Shown piece after piece: positions 33,908 through 41,583 of a stretch of 56,788 nucleotides of DNA (the first letter of the stretch is position 1; each line of letters opens with the position of its first letter). Under the pieces are notes generated by a model. That model did no database searches. It saw only the letters and a list, made by a program, of their open reading frames with translations, and was not told where the DNA came from. The stretch is from assembly GCA_964424335.1 (NCBI GenBank), contig CAYRIY010000010.1:1-56788 (forward strand), written 5' to 3'. A program made the translations under genes and the position numbers. The DNA is from CAYRIY01 sp964424335. Lineage in GTDB: Bacteria > Bacillota > Limnochordia > DTU080 > RSA5.

Positions 33908-33954
33908 GGTGACTCCTCCTTTTGATCGCTATGGCAACTTAAGACCTTGACCAG

Positions 33955-33984
33955 ATACTAACTGGGATTCCAGCAAGATGTCAA
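33955..33984 (-). promoter_or_regulatory. Promoter with GntR-type operator before the binding-protein gene
   Basis: On the minus strand TTGACA (33979-33984) and TAGTAT (33955-33960) are 18 bases apart. The spacer contains CTGGAATCCCAGT (33961-33973), a near-palindrome. The same order, TTGACA-N6-yGGAATsCCAGT, occurs in the promoter of the GntR gene at 38966-38994. A repressor bound here would block RNA polymerase. Confidence 0.78.
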
Positions 33985-34065
33985 TATCGACACGATCTGC
34001 CCATCCCCCGCTCCCCTTTCGTCACCAATGAACGAACTCCGCATTGCACCGCTGCGAAGCTACGG

Positions 34066-34150
34066 CGTAACCAGCGTTACGACGTAACCGACGTCACAAC
34101 GTAACCACCGTTACAACGTAACCGGCATTACAACGTAACCGGCGTTACGC
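34066..34150. repeat. Five-copy 17-bp tandem repeat of GTAAC/GTTAC palindromes
   Basis: Units start at 34066, 34083, 34100, 34117 and 34134, exactly 17 bp apart, with consensus CGTAACCGGCGTTACAA. Most units have GTAAC and GTTAC arms around 4 bases, so each is a small palindrome; unit 2 has GTCAC and unit 4 ATTAC. It lies between the kinase gene and the binding-protein promoter. The helical-turn-and-a-half period and preserved palindromes resemble an operator array of LacI-type sites, but a simple minisatellite is possible. Confidence 0.85.
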
Positions 34151-34228
34151 CTCATTTGCAGTTGCGTCGTCATGGTGCTCGCGTCGTATGGCGAGGGTAT
34201 CGGTGGCGATATCTTCGCTCGTCCTGTA

Positions 34229-35602
34229 TCACACACGCATGCCCGCGGCGTGGCCGAAAAACGCCCTCGTTCCGACCTGACCGCCTTTGAACGCAATCTC
34301 AAGCCCGTCGAGTGCGTTTGAGCTGTGAATGCGGCAAAGCGGCGACCCGGGGGCAAGCGGCGCCGCCGCCTCCAGGGCATCGATGCCGAGCGATCGCGCA
34401 ACGTAACCCGAGTTGTCTCCGCCCGTGACGATGACGCGCTGGACAGGTTCGATCGCTTGAACGCTTTGCACAATGCGACCAAGCGCATCGCCGATTCGCT
34501 GGGCGATCTGTGCGCCGCGTCGAACCGCTTCGCCACTTCGTTCTTTAAGAGCGTTTCGCGTGTGGGCGACGCGCGGGTCGTCTGGCCCTTTGCAGGAGTG
34601 CACGATCACGCTGCGGCCGTCCTTGAGCGCCGTAACCGCCTTACGAACGGCGTCTCGGCACGCCTCCTCCCCTGCCTGGGCGTCGAGCAGGAGATCCGTC
34701 GAGAGTGGCACTTCCACAAATCCGTGTTGCAGCGCCCACTCGATCTGGTTTGCCGTGACAGGCGAGCAACTGCCGGAGGCGACCAACAAGCGCTCGACGG
34801 GCCGAAGCTGGCCAAGGAGACTCGGACCGACGTAGGGCGCTCCAGTGCGCTCCCAATACCGAGTCAATGCATATTCCACGCTGGACGATCCGACCACAAA
34901 GAGCTGACCACGCGCCGACGCGGCGCTGGCCAAGATGCCTCCAATCGTAACCAGATGCCCGTCGTGGAGGACGTCGAACGCCACAATTTCATCGCCCGAC
35001 GGCGCCAAGACCTGGATGTCCTCGCTTGAGGCAGCGATTTCGTCGAGCTGAACCGCATCGACCAGCCCGATCGAAAGCCCTGTCTGCCTTGCAAGGTGCA
35101 AGCGCACATCGCTTTCATCCATCGGCGTCACGGGATGCCTGGACATCGTCGGGTGGCGATCCAAACGATAGACGGGGCTGTCAAGGCCTGAGCGGGCGAA
35201 GAGGTTGCCAAACGCCTGATACCTCCCTAGCATCGGCGCCGCGACGACGACCGGCGTCGCCCCAGTGTCTTCGCTCAAAATGCGGCGGCCCAGCTCGATC
35301 GCAAGGCCGACGCTGCCGATTTCAGGCGATGAATCAAGCGTGGAACACATCTTGTAGTGGGCAAAGCGAGCGCCGGTCGCCTTCATCCAGCGAAAGACCG
35401 GCTTCAATTCTGGTTCCATCTCCTGTGTTGGCAGTGAGCGAGCTACTCCAGCCACACCGACCGCTTGAACGTCCGGAAACCGGTCGAGCAAGTCGACGTC
35501 AGGCACGTCCAAGAAGAGCAGCGTGCGCACGCCTCGCTCTGCCAAGACCCACATCACGTCGGTCGATCCGGTAAAATCGTCCCCATAGTACGATAAGAGC
35601 AT
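34229..35602 (-). CDS. oiaK: DUF1537 four-carbon acid sugar kinase family, probable 3-oxoisoapionate kinase
   Basis: 457 aa. The N-terminal substrate domain starts MLLSYYGDDFTGSTDVMWVL, the family D-D-x-T-G-S motif, with HYKMCSTLDSSPEIGSVG next. The C-terminal nucleotide domain shows LLVASGSCSPVTANQIEWAL, VIVTGGDNSGYVA and LEIAFKGGQVG, the glycine-rich ATP site. DUF1537 kinases phosphorylate acid sugars such as 3-oxo-tetronates; OiaK acts on 3-oxoisoapionate. Adjacent RuBisCO-like and lactonase genes favour the latter. AAGGAGAT is 7 bases before the ATG. 90 bases separate it from the RuBisCO-like gene, and 320 bases with the 17-bp array from the next gene. Confidence 0.85.
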   Translation of the reverse strand: MLLSYYGDDFTGSTDVMWVLAERGVRTLLFLDVPDVDLLDRFPDVQAVGVAGVARSLPTQEMEPELKPVFRWMKATGARFAHYKMCSTLDSSPEIGSVGLAIELGRRILSEDTGATPVVVAAPMLGRYQAFGNLFARSGLDSPVYRLDRHPTMSRHPVTPMDESDVRLHLARQTGLSIGLVDAVQLDEIAASSEDIQVLAPSGDEIVAFDVLHDGHLVTIGGILASAASARGQLFVVGSSSVEYALTRYWERTGAPYVGPSLLGQLRPVERLLVASGSCSPVTANQIEWALQHGFVEVPLSTDLLLDAQAGEEACRDAVRKAVTALKDGRSVIVHSCKGPDDPRVAHTRNALKERSGEAVRRGAQIAQRIGDALGRIVQSVQAIEPVQRVIVTGGDNSGYVARSLGIDALEAAAPLAPGSPLCRIHSSNALDGLEIAFKGGQVGTRAFFGHAAGMRV

Positions 35603-35692
35603 CGTGCGATCTCCTTAGCTTGTATCCCTCGAACCTGTGCGATCAGTTTCGTCAAAGGGTGAATGAGTGGCGACGTGGGCAACCGATGTCCA

Positions 35693-36987
35693 CTATTTAG
35701 GGCGGCGCCCGTACCGCTCGAGCGACTGGGCCAGCTCTTGGTGGTCTTTCGCGTACTCCTCCAGGTCGATGCCCGCCGCCGCGGCCTCCCAAGCCTGTCT
35801 GATAGCGGCGCATCCCGCTGCCGGGCCGCCGGGGTGCGCCAGCATGCCGCCACCGGCCAAGTACATCAGGTCGAGGCTTTGGAGTCGCCGGTAGGTCTCG
35901 GGCGCTTGGCCGCCCCACTGGCCGGACGAGAGCACCGGCATGGCGACGTATCGACGCCCGACGTCACTCGGCCACAAGGGCTCGAGCACCGATCTCGCCG
36001 ACTCGACCACTGAGTCGTTGGGTTCCCAAAACTTGTTGTCGATGCCGTTGACGTGGAGGTGATCGACGCCTGCGAGCTTCCAGAGCTTTTGATACGGCCG
36101 AAACGCCATCCCCTGGGCCGGATGCCGGGTGTACATGCCCCACCCGTTGCGGTGGCCGTGTATCGGCAGCTCGGCGTGTTTTCGCAAGTGTGCGACGGCC
36201 GGAATGCCCATGCTGTTTAAGCTCACCATCACGCAGGTTCCGCCCGCTTTGACCACGGTGTCGTGGTGGCGCAGCGCATTGTCGAGATCGTCGGTGATGT
36301 TAAAGGCGTACATCAGCTTGCGACCCGTGCGCTCGGCTGCGCGATGGACCGCGTCCATCACGGCCGCCACCCTCTGATCGAAAGGCGAGTGGGGGGCGTT
36401 CGCCATCAGTTCGTCGTCTTTGATGAAGTCGGCGCCGGCAAGCGCGAGGTCGTACACGATACGAGCGGTCTCTTCCGGGGAGAGCCCGACGCTGGGCTTT
36501 ACGATCGTGCCGATGATCGGCCGCTCCTCCACGCCGCTCAAGCGCCGCGTCCCTTCGATGCCAAACTGCGGCCCGACATAGGCGTCGGCAAAGGCCTCCG
36601 GAAAATCGAGGTCGAGGAGTCGGATGCCCGACAGCTCTTTCAACTCCGTCAGGTTTCCGAGCACGGTGGCGACTACGGTAGGCAGGTTCGTTCCCATGTT
36701 CTCGAGGGGAAAAGCGATCTCCACCACGCCCCGGGCATACCCGTTTTTGGTCGGCGATTCCGCCCCCGGCAGGCTTGGGGCATCGACGTTTTCAAAGGGC
36801 TTTATCGACACGATCCGGGCGCGGTGGCGTCGGCGGACGTCTTCCGTCTCCCCCGGCACGGCGACGAATGTGCCGGTCGACTGCTCGCCTGCGATCGCCT
36901 GCGCGGCCTCTTCGAGCGTGCGCGGCGTTTCGATGAAGTAGGTCGCTAGGATTTCGGACGTTGGCTGTGTGGTCATACCATCACCCA
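35693..36987 (-). CDS. RuBisCO-like protein, probable 3-oxoisoapionate-4-phosphate decarboxylase or transcarboxylase/hydrolase
   Basis: 431 aa from the ATG at 36987 (or 427 from ATG 36976). RuBisCO superfamily fold with N-terminal ILATYFIETPRTLEEAAQ and a TIM barrel. Lys164 sits in GTIVKPSVGLS, but the second catalytic Lys of RuBisCO is Ser166. The metal site is intact: DFIKDDE with Lys190 (carbamylated in RuBisCO), Asp192 and Glu193. HGHR (277-280), HVNG (His312) and Lys319 are kept, as are SSGQWGG and GGGMLAHPGG phosphate loops. This is a form IV RLP. Next to an OiaK-like kinase and ApnL-like gene it most likely acts on 3-oxoisoapionate 4-phosphate (OiaX or OiaT). Its start overlaps the lactonase stop. 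Confidence 0.9.
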
Positions 36988-38894
36988 TTCGACTCCGGGC
37001 CCGACGTGACCACAGCCAGCGTGCGAGGGGGGAGCGCAAGCAGCACACTGCCGTCATCCGTCTCCTGCATGAGACCGGATCGGGCACGGAAAGATTCTGG
37101 ATTGTGTAGCGCGTCTTCGGTGTGCGGGCCGAGCAGTTTCACGCGGACATGCGCCCGTAAGCCGCTCCAAACGAGCCGCACGCAGCGCGGCTCTAAAGAG
37201 AAGTTTGAAAGGATCGCCTTCATGTGATCGCCCTTGATGAGCGCAAGGCCGTCGACTGCGAGCGCCTCGGACGAGCGCAGTGGGAGAATCTCCCCGCCTC
37301 GCATGGCTCCGCACTCCGCAAAGACGTGATAGACGGGAAACACGGCTTGCTCCATCACGCCCCGCCCGCCGACCGTCTCAAAGTACGTGAGCGCAGAGGC
37401 CCCGGCGAGGGCAAGGCGCCCGATCGAGGCCGCCGTCCAGCCTGCCGTGTACGTCGTCCCCTGCCTTGGGTCCGTCTTGGAGGCATCGTCTTCCCCCGCG
37501 TCGCTTGAGGTGGCATTTGGATTAAACCTGGGCCTCAAGGTGACGGGAGAGACGATGACCGGCTTGCCGCCGGAGAATGATCGTGCCGTCGACACCGTGT
37601 CTGCTTGGGCCTCGAGCGTCTCGACGATGGACAGCTCGTCAAAGGCGTGCACCTGCGGATTGATCGAGTATGTCACAAAGTCGACGGCATCCTGCGACGG
37701 GCGGCCGCGGTTTAATTCGGCGAAGAAAGCGTTCGTGCCGCCTCCGACGGCGCTGCCCTCAAACCGCCCCCGCAAGCGTTCCCGTACGGCGCTTACCCAC
37801 TTGGCGGACGTGCTTTTTTCATCTCGCTGAAAGACGGTCCAGCGCGTTACATCCGCAGGCTGCAGTTGGTCGAGCGCTCGATCCAGCGCCCCGCCGGGAG
37901 CGAGCGCGTCGTCGGTCAAGATCAGCGCCATTTCGAGTGGAACGCCCACCTCCTGTGCCACGCGGATGCCGCGCCTCAGCCGCTCCTCCCAATCCGCTTT
38001 GTGAAAAGGCACTTCTAATCGAAGGTGCGAAAGCTCGAGCGCCCGCAGGCGACTAGCCGCTCGGCCGTCCGAGACTTCCCTGTCCGCCGCGATCTCAAGC
38101 CCGATCGGGGGCATCGGGATCCCACCTCGGTCGCTTACCTCCACCTGAACGACGCCGGGCTCGCGCACGTCCGTAACTGCAATCGGCCCCGCATGCACGC
38201 CTCCTGCGCTCGACACGGGACTTCCTTCGAGCGTCAGCGTCACGCGCTGGCGAACGCGCTCCCCCTTCTCAACCTTGACGGGAAACGGGAGCTCGAGCGG
38301 CGTGCAGTACGTCTTAAAGGAGGCGTCGGTCCAGTTTCGCTGATCCTCCATCTCAAAGACGTCGCCCTCAAAGGCGACGCGAGCCCACAGATCGCCGGCG
38401 ACTCGGTGCGCGATCGCCTTGAGGTTTTTAAACGGCTGGTGCGGCGAAATATCCGTTGGGAACACATCTTGGAACACCTGGCCGTCAACGGTCTCGATGC
38501 GGCATGGAGCGCCCTTGCACTCGGCAATCGGATGCAGGATACAAAAGCCGATCCGGTTGCGCCAAAACGGCGTCTTAGCGATCCCGTCAAAGGAGAACGT
38601 CACGGTCCCGTCCGGAGCGCCGACTATTTCGCCGATCCAGTCAAATGCGATCTCGCCTCCCTGGCATCGAACGTCAAAAGACAGCGTAAAACCGCCTTCC
38701 GCCTCTTTGAGCGCGAGGCTTGTGACTCGAGGCGCGACCGTGCCCCAGTTTTGATCACGCACCGGTGCGTTGATGCCGCGAAGCACCTCGTGATCACCGT
38801 AGCGAATGTAGCGCAAAAACGCGATGTCCGGCTCAAAGAGCATCGTCAGTGGTCCGGCCCAGAGCAACATCGGCTCGGGTCTTTCTACTGACAT
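36981..38894 (-). CDS. apnL: Probable D-apionolactonase (ApnL-like)
   Basis: 637 aa from ATG 38894, which has GAGG at 8 bases. Three parts: an N-terminal beta sandwich to about 240 (LLWAGPLTMLFEPDIAFLRY, then GFCILHPIAECKGAPC), a TIM-barrel-like middle (LRLEVPFHKADWEERLRR, then EMALILTDD, VGGGTNAFFAELNRGRP, DFVTYSINPQVHAFDE) and a C-terminal beta domain (FSLEPRCVRLVW). LTYFETVGGRGVMEQ is a conserved late motif. The layout fits the D-apionate lactonase family, which opens D-apionolactone to D-apionate. I rely on layout and context more than on single residues. First gene of the minus-strand apiose operon, divergent from the GntR gene. Confidence 0.72.
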   Translation of the reverse strand: MSVERPEPMLLWAGPLTMLFEPDIAFLRYIRYGDHEVLRGINAPVRDQNWGTVAPRVTSLALKEAEGGFTLSFDVRCQGGEIAFDWIGEIVGAPDGTVTFSFDGIAKTPFWRNRIGFCILHPIAECKGAPCRIETVDGQVFQDVFPTDISPHQPFKNLKAIAHRVAGDLWARVAFEGDVFEMEDQRNWTDASFKTYCTPLELPFPVKVEKGERVRQRVTLTLEGSPVSSAGGVHAGPIAVTDVREPGVVQVEVSDRGGIPMPPIGLEIAADREVSDGRAASRLRALELSHLRLEVPFHKADWEERLRRGIRVAQEVGVPLEMALILTDDALAPGGALDRALDQLQPADVTRWTVFQRDEKSTSAKWVSAVRERLRGRFEGSAVGGGTNAFFAELNRGRPSQDAVDFVTYSINPQVHAFDELSIVETLEAQADTVSTARSFSGGKPVIVSPVTLRPRFNPNATSSDAGEDDASKTDPRQGTTYTAGWTAASIGRLALAGASALTYFETVGGRGVMEQAVFPVYHVFAECGAMRGGEILPLRSSEALAVDGLALIKGDHMKAILSNFSLEPRCVRLVWSGLRAHVRVKLLGPHTEDALHNPESFRARSGLMQETDDGSVLLALPPRTLAVVTSGPESNG

Positions 38895-38937
38895 GCGCAT
38901 CACCTCAATGTGAAGCATTGCGACCAGGTGAAGTCTT

Positions 38938-38994
38938 ACTGGGATACTAGTCGGTTTCCTTCTGATTGACACATAATCGGAATGCCAGTAACAT
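38938..38994. promoter_or_regulatory. Divergent control region with two GntR-type operators
   Basis: For the GntR gene, TTGACA (38966-38971) and TAACAT (38989-38994) are 17 bases apart, and CGGAATGCCAGT (38979-38990 approximately) fills the spacer end. A second site, ACTGGGATACTAGT (38938-38951), near-palindromic, lies on the lactonase side. Together with the site at 33961 they give an ideal ACTGGNATNCCAGT. This suggests autoregulation of the GntR gene and control of the apiose genes. Confidence 0.78.
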
Positions 38995-39011
38995 GAATTC
39001 GATACGTCGGC

Positions 39012-39698
39012 ATGGCCCATGCCGATGCGGCTCGGAAAATAGGATGTGAGCCTCGATTGGCCGAACCACGCGGGCTTTTGAAAGACAAAGCCTACGAAGT
39101 GCTAAAGCAACTCATCTTGGATTGGACGTTCAAACCGGGTACATTCCTGTCCGAGCGGCAGCTCGCAATTCGCCTCGGCATGAGCAAAACGCCGATTAGG
39201 TCTGCCCTCGAGCGACTCGAGCACGAAGGATTCGTCACGATCTCCCCGCAACAGGGCATCGTCGTGCGGGAGTTTTCCCTCGAGGAGATCGTCGACCTAT
39301 TCGACATCCGCGTCGCGCTCGAGACCTTCGTCGTCAAAGCTTTGAGCGGGCGCTTGAGTCCCGCCTTTCGCACCCGGCTCGAGGAGAACCTCGAGCGTCA
39401 ATTCGAGGCCACGCAAACCGGTGACGTCGTCGCTGCGACGCGGCTCGACGCCGACTTCCACATCCTTCTGTGCGAGGCCCACGGCAACCAAGAGATCCTC
39501 AGGACCATGCTTCACTTGCGCGACAAGTTGTACCGAGTGGTCTACCGGATTTTAAACCACGATCCCCAGCGGATTGCGACATCCTACGACGAACATCGGG
39601 CAATCGGATCTGCAGTCATCGACGGCCAGGGTGACCTAGCCGCCGAACTCATCGCCAAACACCTCGAATGGGGCAAGCGCGCCCTTATCGCCCGCTGA
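39012..39698 (+). CDS. GntR-family (FCD) transcriptional regulator
   Basis: 228 aa. The winged HTH reads LKDKAYEVLKQLILDWTFKP, LSERQLAIRLGMSKTPIRSA and LERLEHEGFVTISPQQGIVV. The all-helical FCD ligand domain (about 95-225) has DIRVALETFVVKAL, LDADFHILLCEAHGN with an Asp-His metal pair, and YDEHRAIGSAVIDG with a third His. FCD regulators bind carboxylic-acid sugars or their derivatives, which suits an apionate inducer. No strong ribosome site precedes the ATG, and the predicted transcript starts about ten bases before it, so translation may be nearly leaderless. Divergent from the lactonase gene. Confidence 0.93.
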   Translation: MAHADAARKIGCEPRLAEPRGLLKDKAYEVLKQLILDWTFKPGTFLSERQLAIRLGMSKTPIRSALERLEHEGFVTISPQQGIVVREFSLEEIVDLFDIRVALETFVVKALSGRLSPAFRTRLEENLERQFEATQTGDVVAATRLDADFHILLCEAHGNQEILRTMLHLRDKLYRVVYRILNHDPQRIATSYDEHRAIGSAVIDGQGDLAAELIAKHLEWGKRALIAR

Positions 39699-39704
39699 GA
39701 GTTC

Positions 39705-39958
39705 GCCTACACTTCAAAGACTGGCACACCTCGCAGCAGGGGCGCCTCGACCTCGACGGCCGACGCCGCGAGCCAGCGTTGATCGGCGAGGGAGACGTCG
39801 ATCCCGCCCCTTGCATCCAGGCGATGCGGGACGCCGGTTATTCTGGATATATCAACTTTGAATACGAAGGCGAAAAGTACGATCCGTGGACGGCGACTCG
39901 AAAAGGTGTGGCGCTCCTCGCCGACCTTATCGAGCGGTCGGCAAAATCCACGAACTGA
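39705..39958 (+). pseudogene. Remnant of a sugar phosphate isomerase/epimerase (C-terminal part)
   Basis: About 80 codons ending at 39958 read LHFKDWHTSQQGRLDLDGRR, then LIGEGDVDPAPCIQAMRDAG and YSGYINFEYEGEKYDPWTA. This is the C-terminal quarter of a xylose-isomerase-like TIM barrel (HxKD and GEG-D motifs plus the final Glu). The N-terminal three quarters are missing and the coding begins seven bases after the GntR stop, without its own start. A deletion has probably joined the two. The lost gene may once have belonged to the apiose regulon. Confidence 0.7.
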
Positions 39959-40044
39959 TGAATTCGTCACCACACCCGTCTTTGCGGCGTATCATGTGTG
40001 CGAATCCCTTTTCGACCGGGGAATCTCGGAAAGGAAGAGCCGAC

Positions 40045-40548
40045 ATGGGCCAAGTCAAGAGCTTTCAGGCGTTCTCGCAGTTTCCCAACTACTCCGCATC
40101 CCTCTTTGAGGAGGAGAGCAGCGCCCCGCGCAAAAGCGCGCCGAAAGAAGCTCCCAAACAGGGCAACGAGATCGAAACGCCCTGCTGCATTCTCCTCAAG
40201 GGAGCTGCCGGAGCGCCGCCAAACAGTGTCGGCGCCGCCTTGCTGTCCCACCGCGTCGAAGATGTCCCAAGACGCTACTCGTTCAGCGCGCTTGCGATCG
40301 AGTTGCCTCCTCCGGCGTCGCTCGGCGCCTACGACAACTACGAGGCCGTCCTCTTTCAGCCAGGCCTCGTGAGCTACGTCGTCGCACTCACCCTGACGCC
40401 AAACCACACGTGGGCCGGCACGCTCACAGGCATCTCCCTCGCCTTCTCCCCCACCATGCGCATCATTGTGCGGCCGGCCAACTCCGAGACAGGCCAAAGC
40501 GGCGAACCGCTGCTTGTGGGCACGGTCGCGGCCTGCTCATCTAGATAG
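40045..40548 (+). CDS. Hypothetical protein
   Basis: 167 aa, not recognised. AAGGAAGAG lies 6 bases before the ATG. The first 45 residues are polar and rich in Ser, Pro, Lys and Glu, without a signal peptide. From ETPCCILLKGAAGAPP onward the chain alternates hydrophobic and polar residues with several Pro-rich turns (ALAIELPPPASLGAYDNYE, then GLVSYVVALTLTPNHTW), suggesting a beta-sandwich domain. A Cys pair sits at about 49-50 and a third Cys near the C-terminus. Single gene between the isomerase remnant and the ArsR gene; it has no partner that hints at a role. Confidence 0.7.
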   Translation: MGQVKSFQAFSQFPNYSASLFEEESSAPRKSAPKEAPKQGNEIETPCCILLKGAAGAPPNSVGAALLSHRVEDVPRRYSFSALAIELPPPASLGAYDNYEAVLFQPGLVSYVVALTLTPNHTWAGTLTGISLAFSPTMRIIVRPANSETGQSGEPLLVGTVAACSSR

Positions 40549-40583
40549 CCCAAAATTCTCCCCCATACGCGCACAATGACCCC

Positions 40584-40646
40584 TTGACACTGCTCTCTGC
40601 GTGGTGTATTTTACCTACTAGTTATTTAACCCATAGGTTATTTAAA
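40584..40646 (+). promoter_or_regulatory. ArsR operon promoter with repeated operator
   Basis: TTGACA (40584-40589), a 17-base spacer and TATTTT (40607-40612) make a strong promoter. Just downstream, GTTATTTAA occurs twice (about 40620 and 40637) around ACCCATAG. A repeated AT-rich motif over the transcription start is typical for ArsR-type autorepression. Confidence 0.75.
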
Positions 40647-40662
40647 AGAGAGGGTGATGCCT

Positions 40663-41019
40663 GTGGCTGAAGATCAACTCAGCGTCGTATTCGCAGCGCT
40701 CGCCGATCCGACCCGCCGAGCCATCCTCGAGCGCTTAAGTCTTGGGGAAGCAACCGTCAAAGAGTTGGCGGAGCCGTTTGAGATCAGCGGGCCGGCAGTC
40801 ACCAAGCATTTGAAGGTCCTGATGCGCGCTGGGCTGATCACGCAAGGCCGCGAGGCTCAGTGGCGTCCGTGCCGGTTGGAAGCCGCCCCGCTGCGAGACG
40901 TCGCCGACTGGGTCGAGCGCTACCGACGCTTCTGGGACGAGAGCTTTGGGCGGCTCGACGGGTATTTGCAAACGCTGAAGGCAAATGAGGAGGATTCAAA
41001 TGAACGCGAAAGCGACTGA
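40663..41019 (+). CDS. ArsR-family winged-helix repressor
   Basis: 118 aa. FAALADPTRRAILERLSLGE and TVKELAEPFEISGPAVTKHL, then KVLMRAGLITQGREAQW, form the complete ArsR/SmtB winged helix. There is no metal-binding Cys motif, so it is of the non-metal SdpR/YczG-like type commonly paired with AHSA1 proteins. The GTG at 40663 has GAGGG 8 bases upstream, while the ATG at 40657 is too near. Its end overlaps the AHSA1 gene by 20 bases. It probably represses both genes through the repeated motif in their promoter. Confidence 0.92.
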   Translation: MAEDQLSVVFAALADPTRRAILERLSLGEATVKELAEPFEISGPAVTKHLKVLMRAGLITQGREAQWRPCRLEAAPLRDVADWVERYRRFWDESFGRLDGYLQTLKANEEDSNERESD

Positions 41020-41488
41020 GCACGAGAGCGAAACCAGGTTTCCCTCAGACCGCGAACTCGAGGTGATCCGCTTCTTTGATGCCCCCCGGGCGCTCGTTTG
41101 GAAGGCATGGACCGACTCGGCGCACATTGGCGCCTGGTGGGGTCCTGACGGCTTTACGACGACGACGCTCGAAATGGACGTGAGGCCGGACGGCGTTTGG
41201 CGTTTCGTCATGCACGGTCCAGACGGCACGGACTACGACAACCTCATCGTCTACCGAGAAGTGCAAGAGGCCGAACGCCTCCACTATTGGCACGGCGAGA
41301 AAGAGGGCGATCCGCACGCCTTTGAGGTGGAGGTTACGTTTGCGGATATAAACGGAAAGACTCGAGTCTCCCTCAAGCAAAGGCACGCGAGCAAAGAGGC
41401 GCGCGATTACGTCATCAAGGAGATTGGCGCAATCGAGGGCGCGAAGCAGACGCTTGCCCGACTTGCCGAACACCTCAGCGCCATGTAA
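41000..41488 (+). CDS. SRPBCC/AHSA1-domain protein
   Basis: 162 aa. LEVIRFFDAPRALVWKAWTD and WWGPDGFTTTTLEMDVRPDG, then VWRFVMHGPDGTDYDN, are the standard START-like AHSA1 motifs. The fold has a hydrophobic ligand cavity; the ligand is unknown. GAGGAGG lies 6 bases before the ATG, inside the end of the ArsR gene, so the two are translationally linked. This ArsR-AHSA1 pair is common in Bacillota and Actinomycetota and is thought to respond to small organic molecules. Confidence 0.92.
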   Translation: MNAKATEHESETRFPSDRELEVIRFFDAPRALVWKAWTDSAHIGAWWGPDGFTTTTLEMDVRPDGVWRFVMHGPDGTDYDNLIVYREVQEAERLHYWHGEKEGDPHAFEVEVTFADINGKTRVSLKQRHASKEARDYVIKEIGAIEGAKQTLARLAEHLSAM

Positions 41489-41583
41489 CGTCGCACGACG
41501 GGGCGGATTTGATCCCGGGCAAGCGCCGAGACCAAATCCGCCTCCCTCCTACGGGCGTGCCGCGCCTTGCATTTGGGCGGCCG

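Noticed and set aside
34066..34150. CRISPR array
   Set aside because: The 17-bp units are contiguous, with no spacers, and no cas genes are present.
35693..36987. Reading the RuBisCO-family gene as a CO2-fixing RuBisCO large subunit
   Set aside because: The second catalytic Lys is Ser (KPS instead of KPK), and the gene sits in a sugar-acid operon with a kinase and lactonase and without a phosphoribulokinase.
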